DNA from: Paraeggerthella hongkongensis
GTDB taxonomy: Bacteria > Actinomycetota > Coriobacteriia > Coriobacteriales > Eggerthellaceae
Assembly: GCF_003726035.1 (NCBI RefSeq)
Contig: NZ_QICD01000002.1
Location: 124,001-188,000, forward strand
Direction: 5' to 3'
DNA length: 64,000 bases
Made by a program: the position numbers and the translations under genes
The notes under the pieces: model-generated
Database searches by the model: none
Told to the model about the DNA's origin: nothing
What the model saw: the letters and a program-made list of their open reading frames with translations, nothing else
In this document: piece by piece, positions 44,782 through 52,543 of the stretch
How positions within the stretch are numbered: the first letter of the stretch is position 1
Layout: every line of letters begins with the position of its first letter

Positions 44782-45825
44782 ATGAAACGAGCTTCTGCAC
44801 TTTTCCTCATCGGCACGTTGGTCTTTGCGGCTATCGGCGTTTGCGGTTGCGCTTTGGATAGCAGGAAGGACGCTTCCCCGAATGCCTCTATCGGCATCAT
44901 CGAAACGCGAGGGACGGCTAAAACGAGCAGAGTCGTCCTGTACGATAGGGAGCTAAACGAGGTGGCGGAGCTTCCTTTGAACTACGCAACGGTCGGCAAC
45001 GCTTTTTGCAATCCCCTGGTTTACGACGGCAGCCTTTTCACCATATCCCAGGGAAGGAGCAAGACCAAAGACGGCAACGTCGTCCTCCAAGTTGATCTGG
45101 ACTCCCTCTCCACCAAGGCATACGCCATCGACCAGCCGGCCGTGAACGACGTGGCCGCGAGCGACGAGTACGTCTTCACTTGCAATGCGACGAACCATGC
45201 AACTCGCATCAATCGCTGCCGAGCCGACGGCGGGAGCGTATCGAGCGTATCCGTCGAAGGGGTTTACGTGTCGAAGCTCGTTTGGCACGAAGACAGCCTG
45301 TACGCTTTCGCATCGTCCCTCGACGACGGCTCTTCGACGATCTTGCATTTCGACGAAAATCTAGCTCTCCAAGAAACGATCGATTGCAGCACGTACGATT
45401 CGGACGTCTACCGGACGGTTGCGCATAACGGAAGCATCTACTATTGCGGCACCGGATTGACGGGAAGGCAGATCGGCGTGCTCGATACCGAAGACAACAC
45501 GGCGGGCACCATCCAATTGAGCAAGGGCGGCGCTTCGAGCGTGGCCTTCGCGAACGACAAGCTTTACGTCGCCCGCTACAACGTCGTCCAAGGGCAGGAC
45601 GATAGCGCGCTCAGCATCGTGGATCTAGCGACGGGAGCTATCGAGGAGCACTTCTTCGATCATGGAGCGATGCAGATGGTTGCGACCGAAGGTTCGCTGT
45701 ACATACTCGGAAATTGGGCGATATACCGATACGATGCCGAGAGCATGGAATTCATCGGAAGCAAGCCGATCGAGGGCATGCCTGGCAACCATAGCTATCT
45801 TTCAGGGTTGTTCTCTGCGAACTGA
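44782..45825 (+). CDS. Predicted lipoprotein with beta-propeller-like repeats
   Basis: A 347-aa secreted protein. The signal peptide (KRASALFLIGTLVFAAIGV) is followed by a lipobox-like GVCGC, so Cys at about residue 22 or 24 would be lipidated. The rest is built of repeated beta-strand units (for example SKLVWHEDSLYAFASSLDDG, TVAHNGSIYYCGTGLTG, SVAFANDKLYVARYNV), suggesting a seven-blade-like propeller. No catalytic motif is seen. The ATG at 44782 is preferred to an in-frame TTG at 44776; TATGAT at 44735-44740 is a plausible -10. It diverges from the LuxR regulator and is flanked by a 29-bp repeat. Confidence 0.72.
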   Translation: MKRASALFLIGTLVFAAIGVCGCALDSRKDASPNASIGIIETRGTAKTSRVVLYDRELNEVAELPLNYATVGNAFCNPLVYDGSLFTISQGRSKTKDGNVVLQVDLDSLSTKAYAIDQPAVNDVAASDEYVFTCNATNHATRINRCRADGGSVSSVSVEGVYVSKLVWHEDSLYAFASSLDDGSSTILHFDENLALQETIDCSTYDSDVYRTVAHNGSIYYCGTGLTGRQIGVLDTEDNTAGTIQLSKGGASSVAFANDKLYVARYNVVQGQDDSALSIVDLATGAIEEHFFDHGAMQMVATEGSLYILGNWAIYRYDAESMEFIGSKPIEGMPGNHSYLSGLFSAN

Positions 45826-45913
45826 CGCGATGCCAAGACAACTTGCACGGATCAAGGACGCTTTGCCGAGCGATACGAAGGGCAAGCCGTTTCCCGTCGA
45901 ATACCAACGATGG

Positions 45914-45942
45914 AGGAACCGCCCGAACTCCCGCGAGTCTCC
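45914..45942. repeat. 29-bp direct repeat, copy 2
   Basis: Identical to 44602-44630, lying in the non-coding stretch between the lipoprotein gene and the tatA terminator. Confidence 0.8.
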
Positions 45943-45956
45943 CCGCTCCCGGAAAC

Positions 45957-45992
45957 GCAACGCCCCGCGGCACGAATGCGACGGGGCGTTGC
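45957..45992 (-). terminator. Terminator-like hairpin after tatA
   Basis: GCAACGCCCCG (45957-45967) and CGGGGCGTTGC (45982-45992) form a perfect 11-bp stem with a 14-nt loop, 48 bp beyond the tatA stop. It is followed on the minus strand by GTTTCC rather than a full U-run. Confidence 0.55.
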
Positions 45993-46039
45993 GGGCGCGA
46001 GGGAGGGAGGGTTCGCGCCGGAAATAGAGAGTAGGTACG

Positions 46040-46300
46040 TTACGCGTTCTGCGGGGCCTTTTTGGCGCGCACCGTCTTCTTAGCGGGCTGTGCAGGCTCT
46101 TCGTCCTCCACATCGTCCTCAACGGCCAGCTCCACGGCTTCTGCGGCTTCTTCCTTGCCGCCGCCCATGCCCTCGCGCAGGTTCTTCACGGTCTTGCCCA
46201 AAGAAGCACCCAGCTTCGGGAGGTTCTTCGGCCCGAAGATGAGCAGGATCACGGCCAAGATGATGACGAGTTCGGGAACACCCATTCCAAGAATCTTCAT
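46040..46300 (-). CDS. tatA: Twin-arginine translocase subunit TatA
   Basis: An 86-aa protein: a short N-terminal TM helix (VPELVIILAVILLIFG), the FGPKNLPKLGASLGK hinge and amphipathic helix conserved in TatA/E, then an acidic, lysine-rich tail. TatA polymerises to form the pore for folded proteins with RR signals. The start follows TAGGAGG. No tatC is nearby. The formate dehydrogenase catalytic subunit encoded at 52.5-55.7 kb has an RR signal and is a likely substrate. It lies downstream of the FAD oxidoreductase gene on the same strand (180-bp gap). Confidence 0.93.
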   Translation of the reverse strand: MKILGMGVPELVIILAVILLIFGPKNLPKLGASLGKTVKNLREGMGGGKEEAAEAVELAVEDDVEDEEPAQPAKKTVRAKKAPQNA

Positions 46301-46480
46301 GTAAAGCGCCTCCTACAGCGTGTTTTCAGTACGCGCCACCTTATTGGGCCGCACCGGTTTCGATGGCGTTCACTATGCCCCATCCCCGCGCCTCAGGCTA
46401 TCATGCAAACCCGTGATTTCGTACTCAATGCCTAGCTTTTCTTTGTCATGCAAATGGAGTACATTATGCGTATTCCCTGT

Positions 46481-47884
46481 TCAGAGGCTTTCGACAATAT
46501 ACCTTCCTGCACGATGTCCCATCACGCTGGCCATCATGAGGCCGCGCGTCCAACCGCTGGAATCCCCCAGGCAGAACAGGGAGTCGACGTTCGTTCGGAG
46601 CCGCTCGTCCATGGAAACGCGGTTGCTGTAGAACTTGAGTTCGGGAGAATAGAGCAACGTCTCCTGAGCAGCAAGCCCCGGAACCACCTGATCCATCGCA
46701 AGAATGAAGTTCAGGATGTTCGTCATGGCTCGGTACGGCATGGCCGCCGTGATGTCGCCGGCTACGGCATCGGTCAACGTAGGCACCACGTTCGAGCGGG
46801 CCAGCTCCTCCTCCCATGTGCGCTTGCCGTCCAAAATATCGCCGAAGCGCTGCACCAAGATGCGCCCCGCGCCCAGCATGTTGGTCAGTTCCCCCACCTT
46901 CTGCGCATACGCGATAGGCTGATCGAAGGGCACGCGGAAGCTTTGCGAGCACAGGATGGCCAGATTCGTGTTCGGCGATTTGCGCTCTTTGTACGAATGG
47001 CCGTTCACCACGGCCAACCCTTCGTCGTAGTTCTCCTGGCTCACGAAGCCGCCCGGGTTCTGTCAGAACGTGCGCACCTTGTTCCTGAAAGGCTGCGGAT
47101 ACCCGATGAGCTTGCTTTCGTACAGCACGTCGTTCACCGTTTCCATCACTTCGTTGCGCACTTCCACGCGCACGCCTATATCGACCGGGCCCGGCGCATG
47201 CGCGATTCCATGCTCGCGGCACATGCGCTCGAACCATTCGGCGCCGCGGCGGCCCGTGGCCACCACCGTGCAGCGTGCGCGCACCTCCTGCGTGCCCTGC
47301 GGCCCCGCGACCGATACGCCCCGGCAAGCGCCGTCCTCTACCAGCACCTGCACGCACTCGGTCCCGAAGCGCAGGTCAACGCCCGCTTCGTGCAGATATT
47401 CCTCGACCCGCGCATACAGATCCCGCGCCCGCTCGGTACCCAGATGGCGCAATGGACAGTCGACCAGCTTGAGGCCCGCCTTGATGGCGCGGCGGCGAAT
47501 GTCGTCCACCTCGGGACGACGGGCGCCTCCCTCCACGCGCTCATCCGCGCCGAACGACAGGTATATGCCGTCGACCTCGTCTATGGATGCCTGGGCTTCG
47601 TCGCGCCCGATCAGATCGGGAAGATCCCCGCCGACTTCCGCAGAAAGCGAGAGTTTTCCGTCGGAAAACGCGCCTGCACCCGAAAACCCCGTGGTGATCC
47701 GGCAGGGCGCGCATCCAACGCATGGCCCGCCGGCCTGCTTCGGGCAAAGCCGGTCCCCTATGGCAAGCCCTTTGTCCACCATGACGATGCGTCCTGAAAA
47801 CCCCTGATCAAGCAGGCTCAGCACGCAGAAGATACCCGCCGGCCCGGCACCCACCACCACGATATCGGCATCTGCGCTTCGCAC
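46481..47884 (-). CDS. FAD-dependent dehydrogenase (COG2509-like), probable selenoprotein (Sec274)
   Basis: A 467-aa protein if the in-frame TGA at 47063-47065 is read as Sec. The N-terminus has the FAD motif VVVGAGPAGI (about 9-18) and a Cys-rich CPKQAGGPCVGCAPC, and the C-terminus the second FAD-contact CLGDSSGWTRGLMMASVMG. The TGA is codon 274 in KVRTF-U-QNPGGFVSQENYDEG; the family typically has Cys here in an FC-x-x-PGG motif. The two halves are in the same frame with no other lesion, and the start GTG at 47884 follows GGGAGG. A hairpin follows the UGA, and SelA/B/C/D are in this window. A nonsense-mutated gene is the alternative. Confidence 0.82.
47038..47065 (-). promoter_or_regulatory. 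Putative bSECIS of the FAD oxidoreductase gene
   Basis: On the minus strand, UGA (47065-47063) is followed after 12 nt by GGCU (47050-47047), loop UCGUG, and AGCC (47041-47038). The distance and the G/U in the loop fit a bacterial SECIS, though the stem is only 4 bp. Confidence 0.55.
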
Positions 47885-48108
47885 AACGCCCTCCCATCCC
47901 CTTGCACTGTTCGTGAAACGCCTTTCATTCTACCCGTCCGAAACGGCTCGCCAAGCAACTGTGAAGGATTCGAGAACTGCTTGTGGCGGTTCGTCGGGTA
48001 TTCGACACCCCCGCGATATGCGACGTTGCCGTTTTGTTACCATTTCGCCCCGCGGCCGTAACCATACCAGAACAACGAACCCTACGCGGCCGAGGAAAGG
48101 ATGCTTGC

Positions 48109-48831
48109 ATGGCATCGAGCTCTACCCGTTTTTCATGCGCAGTCGGAACCGCGCTGGCCGTCGCGCTGAGCGCCGCATGCGCACCGGCCGCTTTCGCAGC
48201 CGAATCGCGCTCCCCATTTGCGCAGACCGCCGAATCTCTCCCGTTGAGCCAAGCGGCTTTTGTCGACCTTTTGCCATTCGCCCACGAAGGCTCGCCACAC
48301 GATCTGGACCAGGTGCAGGCGCTCACCGAGCAGAAGATGGCCGAAGAGGCCGTGCGGGCTGCCGCCGAGCGGTCGAACAAGCGGCTCGACTACGACCCCG
48401 CGCTCATCACCGCCATCGGCAACCAGCTCAACGGCGGCCACACCATCTGCTGTCCCGCCTACGCGTGCGCTTACGGCGACGCGATCCTTACCGGGCAAGC
48501 GAACGGCCACGAAGCGTACGGATGCGGATGCTGCACGTGGCCCGGATGGGGCGGAGGGAACTCCTCGTTTCGCTCGCTCGGATCTGACGCAGCCCTATTG
48601 CGAGAAGCCTACGACGAGATCGCCGCAGGCAGGCCCACCGTCATCCATGTATCCGGACCCTACGGCGAGCACTGGATCTGCCTCATGGGATACCAAAACG
48701 TTCAGGACCCCGACAACCTCACGCTGGACAACTTCCTGGCTCTCGACCCCGCGAACGGAGAAGAGCACGTTGCCTCCTATCGCTACGCGCTGTACGGCGA
48801 CTCCTGCCAACACGTAAGCGACCTGCGCTGA
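48109..48831 (+). CDS. Secreted protein, C39-like peptidase fold
   Basis: A 240-aa protein with a Sec signal peptide (ALAVALSAACAPAAFA, cleavage near AFA-AES). The mature part has a Cys-rich HTICCPAYACAYGDAIL, a GCGCCTWPGWGGG segment and VSGPYGEHWICLMGYQ, with the Cys ... His spacing of C39-like/papain-like domains. I cannot confirm a catalytic triad. The start at 48109 is chosen for the signal peptide and the GAGGAAAGG upstream. It ends against a 37-bp hairpin shared with fdhD. Confidence 0.65.
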   Translation: MASSSTRFSCAVGTALAVALSAACAPAAFAAESRSPFAQTAESLPLSQAAFVDLLPFAHEGSPHDLDQVQALTEQKMAEEAVRAAAERSNKRLDYDPALITAIGNQLNGGHTICCPAYACAYGDAILTGQANGHEAYGCGCCTWPGWGGGNSSFRSLGSDAALLREAYDEIAAGRPTVIHVSGPYGEHWICLMGYQNVQDPDNLTLDNFLALDPANGEEHVASYRYALYGDSCQHVSDLR

Positions 48832-48836
48832 TACCC

Positions 48837-48922
48837 GAATGAGACAAAGGGACGGGGTCAATGACTCATTTTCCGGCCTGCGGCTGAAAATGAGTCATTG
48901 ACCCCGTCCCTTTGTCTCATTC
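48837..48922. terminator. Perfect 37-bp hairpin between convergent genes
   Basis: 48837-48873 is a perfect inverted repeat of 48886-48922 with a 12-nt loop, filling the gap between the secreted-protein gene and fdhD. It likely ends both transcripts. The arm contains GACGGGGTCAATGACTCATT, a sequence I recall as dispersed in other bacterial genomes. Confidence 0.75.
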
Positions 48923-48923
48923 C

Positions 48924-49676
48924 TTACCCGGAGATGCGCTCTGGACAGGACAACACCCTCAGGCGACCGTCGCGACAATGCGAAACAAGCGTAACGCCTA
49001 AAGAAGCCGCGCGTCGAGCCGCTTCATCGGTAGCCGACTTGCGCGACACCAGCACGGGGCACCCGCCGCGATACGCTTTCAGCGCCATCTCCGCGCTGAT
49101 GCGTCCTGTGATGAACAGGGCCTTGTCACGTACATCCACGCGATCGAGCCACGCCTGCCCTATCAGCTTGTCCATGGCGTTATGGCGCCCTATGTCCTCG
49201 CGCACCAGCAGCAGGCGATTCGCCCCCGGCGCGCCCAAGCCGCATCCGTGCACGCACTCGCCCGTGTTGCGCCGCGGGCTTCTTTCGCACAGCTCGTCCA
49301 TGCAGGACAGAAGCGCATCGGCATCGAAACGCGCGGTTGTCGACAGCCGCGCCGCATCCGGCACGCACGTCCCGCTGCGCATGAGCGCGGATTGCGCGCA
49401 GCCAGACGACGTCACGCGATGCAGAGGCACGTAGCCGTCGACCGCCTGCTCGCCCGACGCTACGTACACCTCCGCCTTCTCGGGATCCGCCGTGACCTCG
49501 ACCAGGCGGTCGCGGTCGCTCAGCAAGCCCTCCGAAAGCAAATAGCCCACGGCAAGCTCGTGCAGCCCGTAGGGGCTTCCCTGGCTGACCGCCACCGGAG
49601 CGTCGTTCAAATAGATGCGAATAGGTCGCTCGGCCGTCTCCCGCGGGACGGGCGCGGCGTATTCCACGATGGCCAC
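48924..49676 (-). CDS. fdhD: Formate dehydrogenase accessory sulfurtransferase FdhD
   Basis: Transfers sulfur from a desulfurase to the Mo/W-bis-MGD cofactor of formate dehydrogenase. The 250-aa protein has PIRIYLNDAPVAV, the C-terminal REDIGRHNAMDKLIG and TGRISAEMALKAYR motifs. Where the family usually has a CxxC sulfur-relay loop I see SSGCAQSALM with one Cys; other Cys lie in GECVHGCG, so the relay may be re-wired. It is last in the fdn operon, after fdhE. Confidence 0.92.
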   Translation of the reverse strand: MAIVEYAAPVPRETAERPIRIYLNDAPVAVSQGSPYGLHELAVGYLLSEGLLSDRDRLVEVTADPEKAEVYVASGEQAVDGYVPLHRVTSSGCAQSALMRSGTCVPDAARLSTTARFDADALLSCMDELCERSPRRNTGECVHGCGLGAPGANRLLLVREDIGRHNAMDKLIGQAWLDRVDVRDKALFITGRISAEMALKAYRGGCPVLVSRKSATDEAARRAASLGVTLVSHCRDGRLRVLSCPERISG

Positions 49677-49764
49677 AAGCGGCCTCCTTTCGTTTGCTCT
49701 TCCTGCATTCGGCGCGCAGCCGGGTGCGCTTTGCGCATGCGCGGCTGCATGCGCGCCAGCGCGA

Positions 49765-50664
49765 TCAGCGCTCGCCAGCCGCTTGGGCGTTCGCCTGCTG
49801 ATAGGCGATCAGATCCAAACGCGCCATCACCACGTCCTCCACCTCGAAGGCGAAAGGAGCCAGCGCATCCTCCTGGTACACGGTGCGCACGTAACCGCCG
49901 CATTCATCGCAGGTGGCTATACGGTGCGCGTCGTCGCCCTCCACGTTGAAGTAGTGCAGGTGCGCCTGGTTCTGCGTGCCGCAGCGCGCGCAGCGGACCC
50001 GCTCGAAATCCCACGCGGTGCCGCACTGGCCGCACCACAGCTCCTTGCCGCGGCCCTGCACCGCCTGGGTGTCGCCCACGCGCGCCACCGTAGCGGCACC
50101 GCCGCACACCGGGCAGCGCATCGGATGCGGTTCAGCCGCGCCCGCCTTGCGCAACGCGGAACCGACCTGGGCGGCCGGCCCGTCGAGCAGCGCGCGCAAC
50201 GCCAGGGATGCAGCCAGCGCCCCTACGCGAGCGGGGTCTTCGCTCATGCCGTCATCGCGCAGAAGCGCCCCGAACGACTCGACGTATGCGGCAGGATCGC
50301 TCCCCGCGCACGCCACGTCGCTCGCCGCCACCACTCGATCCCATTTCGTGCGCGCGAACGCCTCCTGCACCGTAGCAGGAAAGCCGCCGCTGTCCAGCAG
50401 GCACGCCGCCGTGCGCGCGATTGCATCGGCAAGCGTTTCCGGGTCGATCGCCACCGGCGCATGGGCAAGCACCGGCTCCGATGCGGCATGCCAAGCAAGC
50501 AGGTCCTCGGCGGCAGGCACTTCGTACGACAGCGTAGCAGCTTCGGCCGCCACGCTGTCCTGAACGCCCCACACCTCGCGGAAGAACGCCAAACGGGCCG
50601 CGTCCGCGTCTTCGGATTTCGTCTTGTACGCGGCTATAGCCGCGTCGATGCGCTTCAGGTTCAT
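49765..50664 (-). CDS. fdhE: Formate dehydrogenase accessory protein FdhE
   Basis: A 299-aa rubredoxin-like protein needed for formate dehydrogenase maturation. The C-terminal half carries four CxxC pairs (CPVCGG, CGQCG, CARCG and CDECGG) that bind iron or zinc. The ATG at 50664 gives MNLKRIDAAIAAY; an 11-residue longer start exists. It lies 182 bp after fdnI and 88 bp before fdhD on the same strand. Confidence 0.9.
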   Translation of the reverse strand: MNLKRIDAAIAAYKTKSEDADAARLAFFREVWGVQDSVAAEAATLSYEVPAAEDLLAWHAASEPVLAHAPVAIDPETLADAIARTAACLLDSGGFPATVQEAFARTKWDRVVAASDVACAGSDPAAYVESFGALLRDDGMSEDPARVGALAASLALRALLDGPAAQVGSALRKAGAAEPHPMRCPVCGGAATVARVGDTQAVQGRGKELWCGQCGTAWDFERVRCARCGTQNQAHLHYFNVEGDDAHRIATCDECGGYVRTVYQEDALAPFAFEVEDVVMARLDLIAYQQANAQAAGER

Positions 50665-50846
50665 TCCTGGTTCCCTCTCGTCGTATGTCCTCGTCATGCA
50701 TCGAGCATCAGGTTATCCATCGGGACGCTCTGCGCGAAACCTCGGGCTTGCCAAACGGCAAGCGCTCGAGAGCGCCCCCGTGGAAGACCTGCGCCGCACC
50801 GGGCGGGCGCGAACCCGCCCGGCAGCGAAAGCCTCTCCCTACACGT

Positions 50847-51608
50847 TTACTTCTCCACGACGTTCTTGCCGCTTGCGATCTCCTCGCGAGCCCAGTGGCC
50901 CCAGTGGTACAGGGCGTCGGACTCGGACACCATGCCGTCGCCGAACATCAGCTTGGCCGTGCCGCGATACGGCTGGAAGATTCCCGCGCCCAGGAAGATG
51001 TGCGCCAAGCCGAACACGGCGATGAGCAAGAAGCCCACGTCGTGCAGGAACAGCGTCACGCCGTACACGCCGGCACCGAAATCGAACACCGTCGTACCCA
51101 ACAGCAAGATGACGCCCGTTACGCCCATGAGCGCGCCGGCAAACCACAGCATGCCGTCGGCGAAGCGCTGGCCGGACTTCAGCTCGCGCTGGTCGGGCAT
51201 ATGGATCCACTTCGCCATGAACAGGTACGGGAAGAACAGGAGCATCCACTTCTTGTCGTCGGAATCCCACCGATCGAACAGGTTCTTGAAGACGTGCTTC
51301 ACGCCCTTCGGAGCCATGATGGCGCTGATGAGCGGCACCGCCACGAACACGACGCCGAGCACGCGGTGCGACATGCGGATGGCGAACACCGTGTCCGCGC
51401 CCACCGCAGCCGCCAAGGCCGGAACGAACACGAACAAGCCGGAGATGCACAGCAGGATGCACGCGATGATCGTGATGCCGTGCGTCAGACGGGCCTGCAG
51501 CGAATGGCGCTTGATGTAGCGCTGCTTGCCGCTTGCCGCCATCTGGTCCAAGAACGCCTTGTTCTTGGCGGCTTCCTCAGCGGAAACCGCAACGGGTCCC
51601 TTGCTCAT
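50847..51608 (-). CDS. fdnI: Formate dehydrogenase gamma subunit (cytochrome b556)
   Basis: A 253-aa membrane subunit with four TM helices and haem-ligand candidates His in LQARLTHGITI, RMSHRVLGVVF and LFLHDVGF/FGLAHIF, as in FdnI/FdoI. It passes electrons from the beta subunit to menaquinone. The N-terminal 35 residues are a longer cytosolic lead than in E. coli. Its ATG shares one base with the fdnH stop, so translation is coupled. Confidence 0.92.
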   Translation of the reverse strand: MSKGPVAVSAEEAAKNKAFLDQMAASGKQRYIKRHSLQARLTHGITIIACILLCISGLFVFVPALAAAVGADTVFAIRMSHRVLGVVFVAVPLISAIMAPKGVKHVFKNLFDRWDSDDKKWMLLFFPYLFMAKWIHMPDQRELKSGQRFADGMLWFAGALMGVTGVILLLGTTVFDFGAGVYGVTLFLHDVGFLLIAVFGLAHIFLGAGIFQPYRGTAKLMFGDGMVSESDALYHWGHWAREEIASGKNVVEK

Positions 51609-52528
51609 CAGTTGCCTCCCTTCTTGCCCGGAAGGTTCTCGGTGATGTGCTCCATCACCGTCTCCTCGTCCTGTCCGTCGCCGTGCTTGAGCACGTTTCC
51701 GCTGTCGACGGACAACGTGTCTTCCGTCTCGGCGTTGTACGCCAGCTTATCGCGCTTGTAGCCGATGCCCAGAACGAACATGGCCGCCAAGCCCGCAACC
51801 GTCAGGCCCGTCACGGCGCCCGTGACCGGCTTCATGATCTGCGTCAGGCCGACCATCGGGTTGATCTGCGGATCCACAACCTGGCCATGAGCCTCGACGC
51901 CGTACTTGAGCACCTGCACAACATGGAGGCCGCCGATCTCGTCCTCGCCGTACACGCAGGCGTCGCTATAGCCTTTGCCCTGCAGGTACGCCACGCGCTC
52001 GCGGGCGATGGCCAGCATCTCCTCGCGATCGCCGAACTTGAGCGCTTCGGGCTGGCACGTGGTCACGCAGGCCGGCTGCATGCCCTGCTCGACGCGGTCG
52101 AGGCAGCCCGTGCACTTGTTGATCTTGCTGTTGGGACCATGGTAGCGCGGCACGTCGAAGGGGCATGCCGACTTGCAGTACTGGCACCCGACGCACTTGG
52201 ACTCGTCGACCGACACGAAGCCCGTCTCCTCGTCCTTGGCGAGCGCGCCGCCCGGGCAAACGGTCGCGCAGGGAGCATCCGTGCAGTGCTGGCACGAACG
52301 ACGGCCGAACGACCACATGACGCCCTTGTCTCCGCCGGCTTCCTCGTTGAAGCTGATCAAAAGGCGCGTGTCGCCATTCAGGTTCATCGGGCTCTGGTAC
52401 GAACCCGTCCAAGGATTGCCGTTCTTCTCCAGCGTGGAGGGCAGGTTGTTCCACATCTTGCACGCCACCTGGCACCCGCGGCACGCCGAGCACCGGGAGG
52501 AGTCGAACAAAATCGCTTTCTCAGTCAT
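51608..52528 (-). CDS. fdnH: Formate dehydrogenase beta subunit (4Fe-4S, membrane anchored)
   Basis: A 306-aa ferredoxin-like subunit with four Cys clusters: CSACRGCQVAC, CQHCTDAPCATVCP, CVGCQYCKSACP and CTGCLDRVEQGMQPAC. A C-terminal TM helix (TVAGLAAMFVLGIGY) anchors it beside the gamma subunit. It is the electron wire between the Mo/W site and haem b. It starts 15 bp after the fdnG stop. Confidence 0.95.
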   Translation of the reverse strand: MTEKAILFDSSRCSACRGCQVACKMWNNLPSTLEKNGNPWTGSYQSPMNLNGDTRLLISFNEEAGGDKGVMWSFGRRSCQHCTDAPCATVCPGGALAKDEETGFVSVDESKCVGCQYCKSACPFDVPRYHGPNSKINKCTGCLDRVEQGMQPACVTTCQPEALKFGDREEMLAIARERVAYLQGKGYSDACVYGEDEIGGLHVVQVLKYGVEAHGQVVDPQINPMVGLTQIMKPVTGAVTGLTVAGLAAMFVLGIGYKRDKLAYNAETEDTLSVDSGNVLKHGDGQDEETVMEHITENLPGKKGGN

Positions 52529-52543
52529 TTCTCATCCCCTCCC

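Noticed and set aside
47038-47070. FAD oxidoreductase as two separate genes
   Set aside because: Both halves share one frame, the second has no Shine-Dalgarno of its own at 47044, and neither half alone is a complete enzyme.
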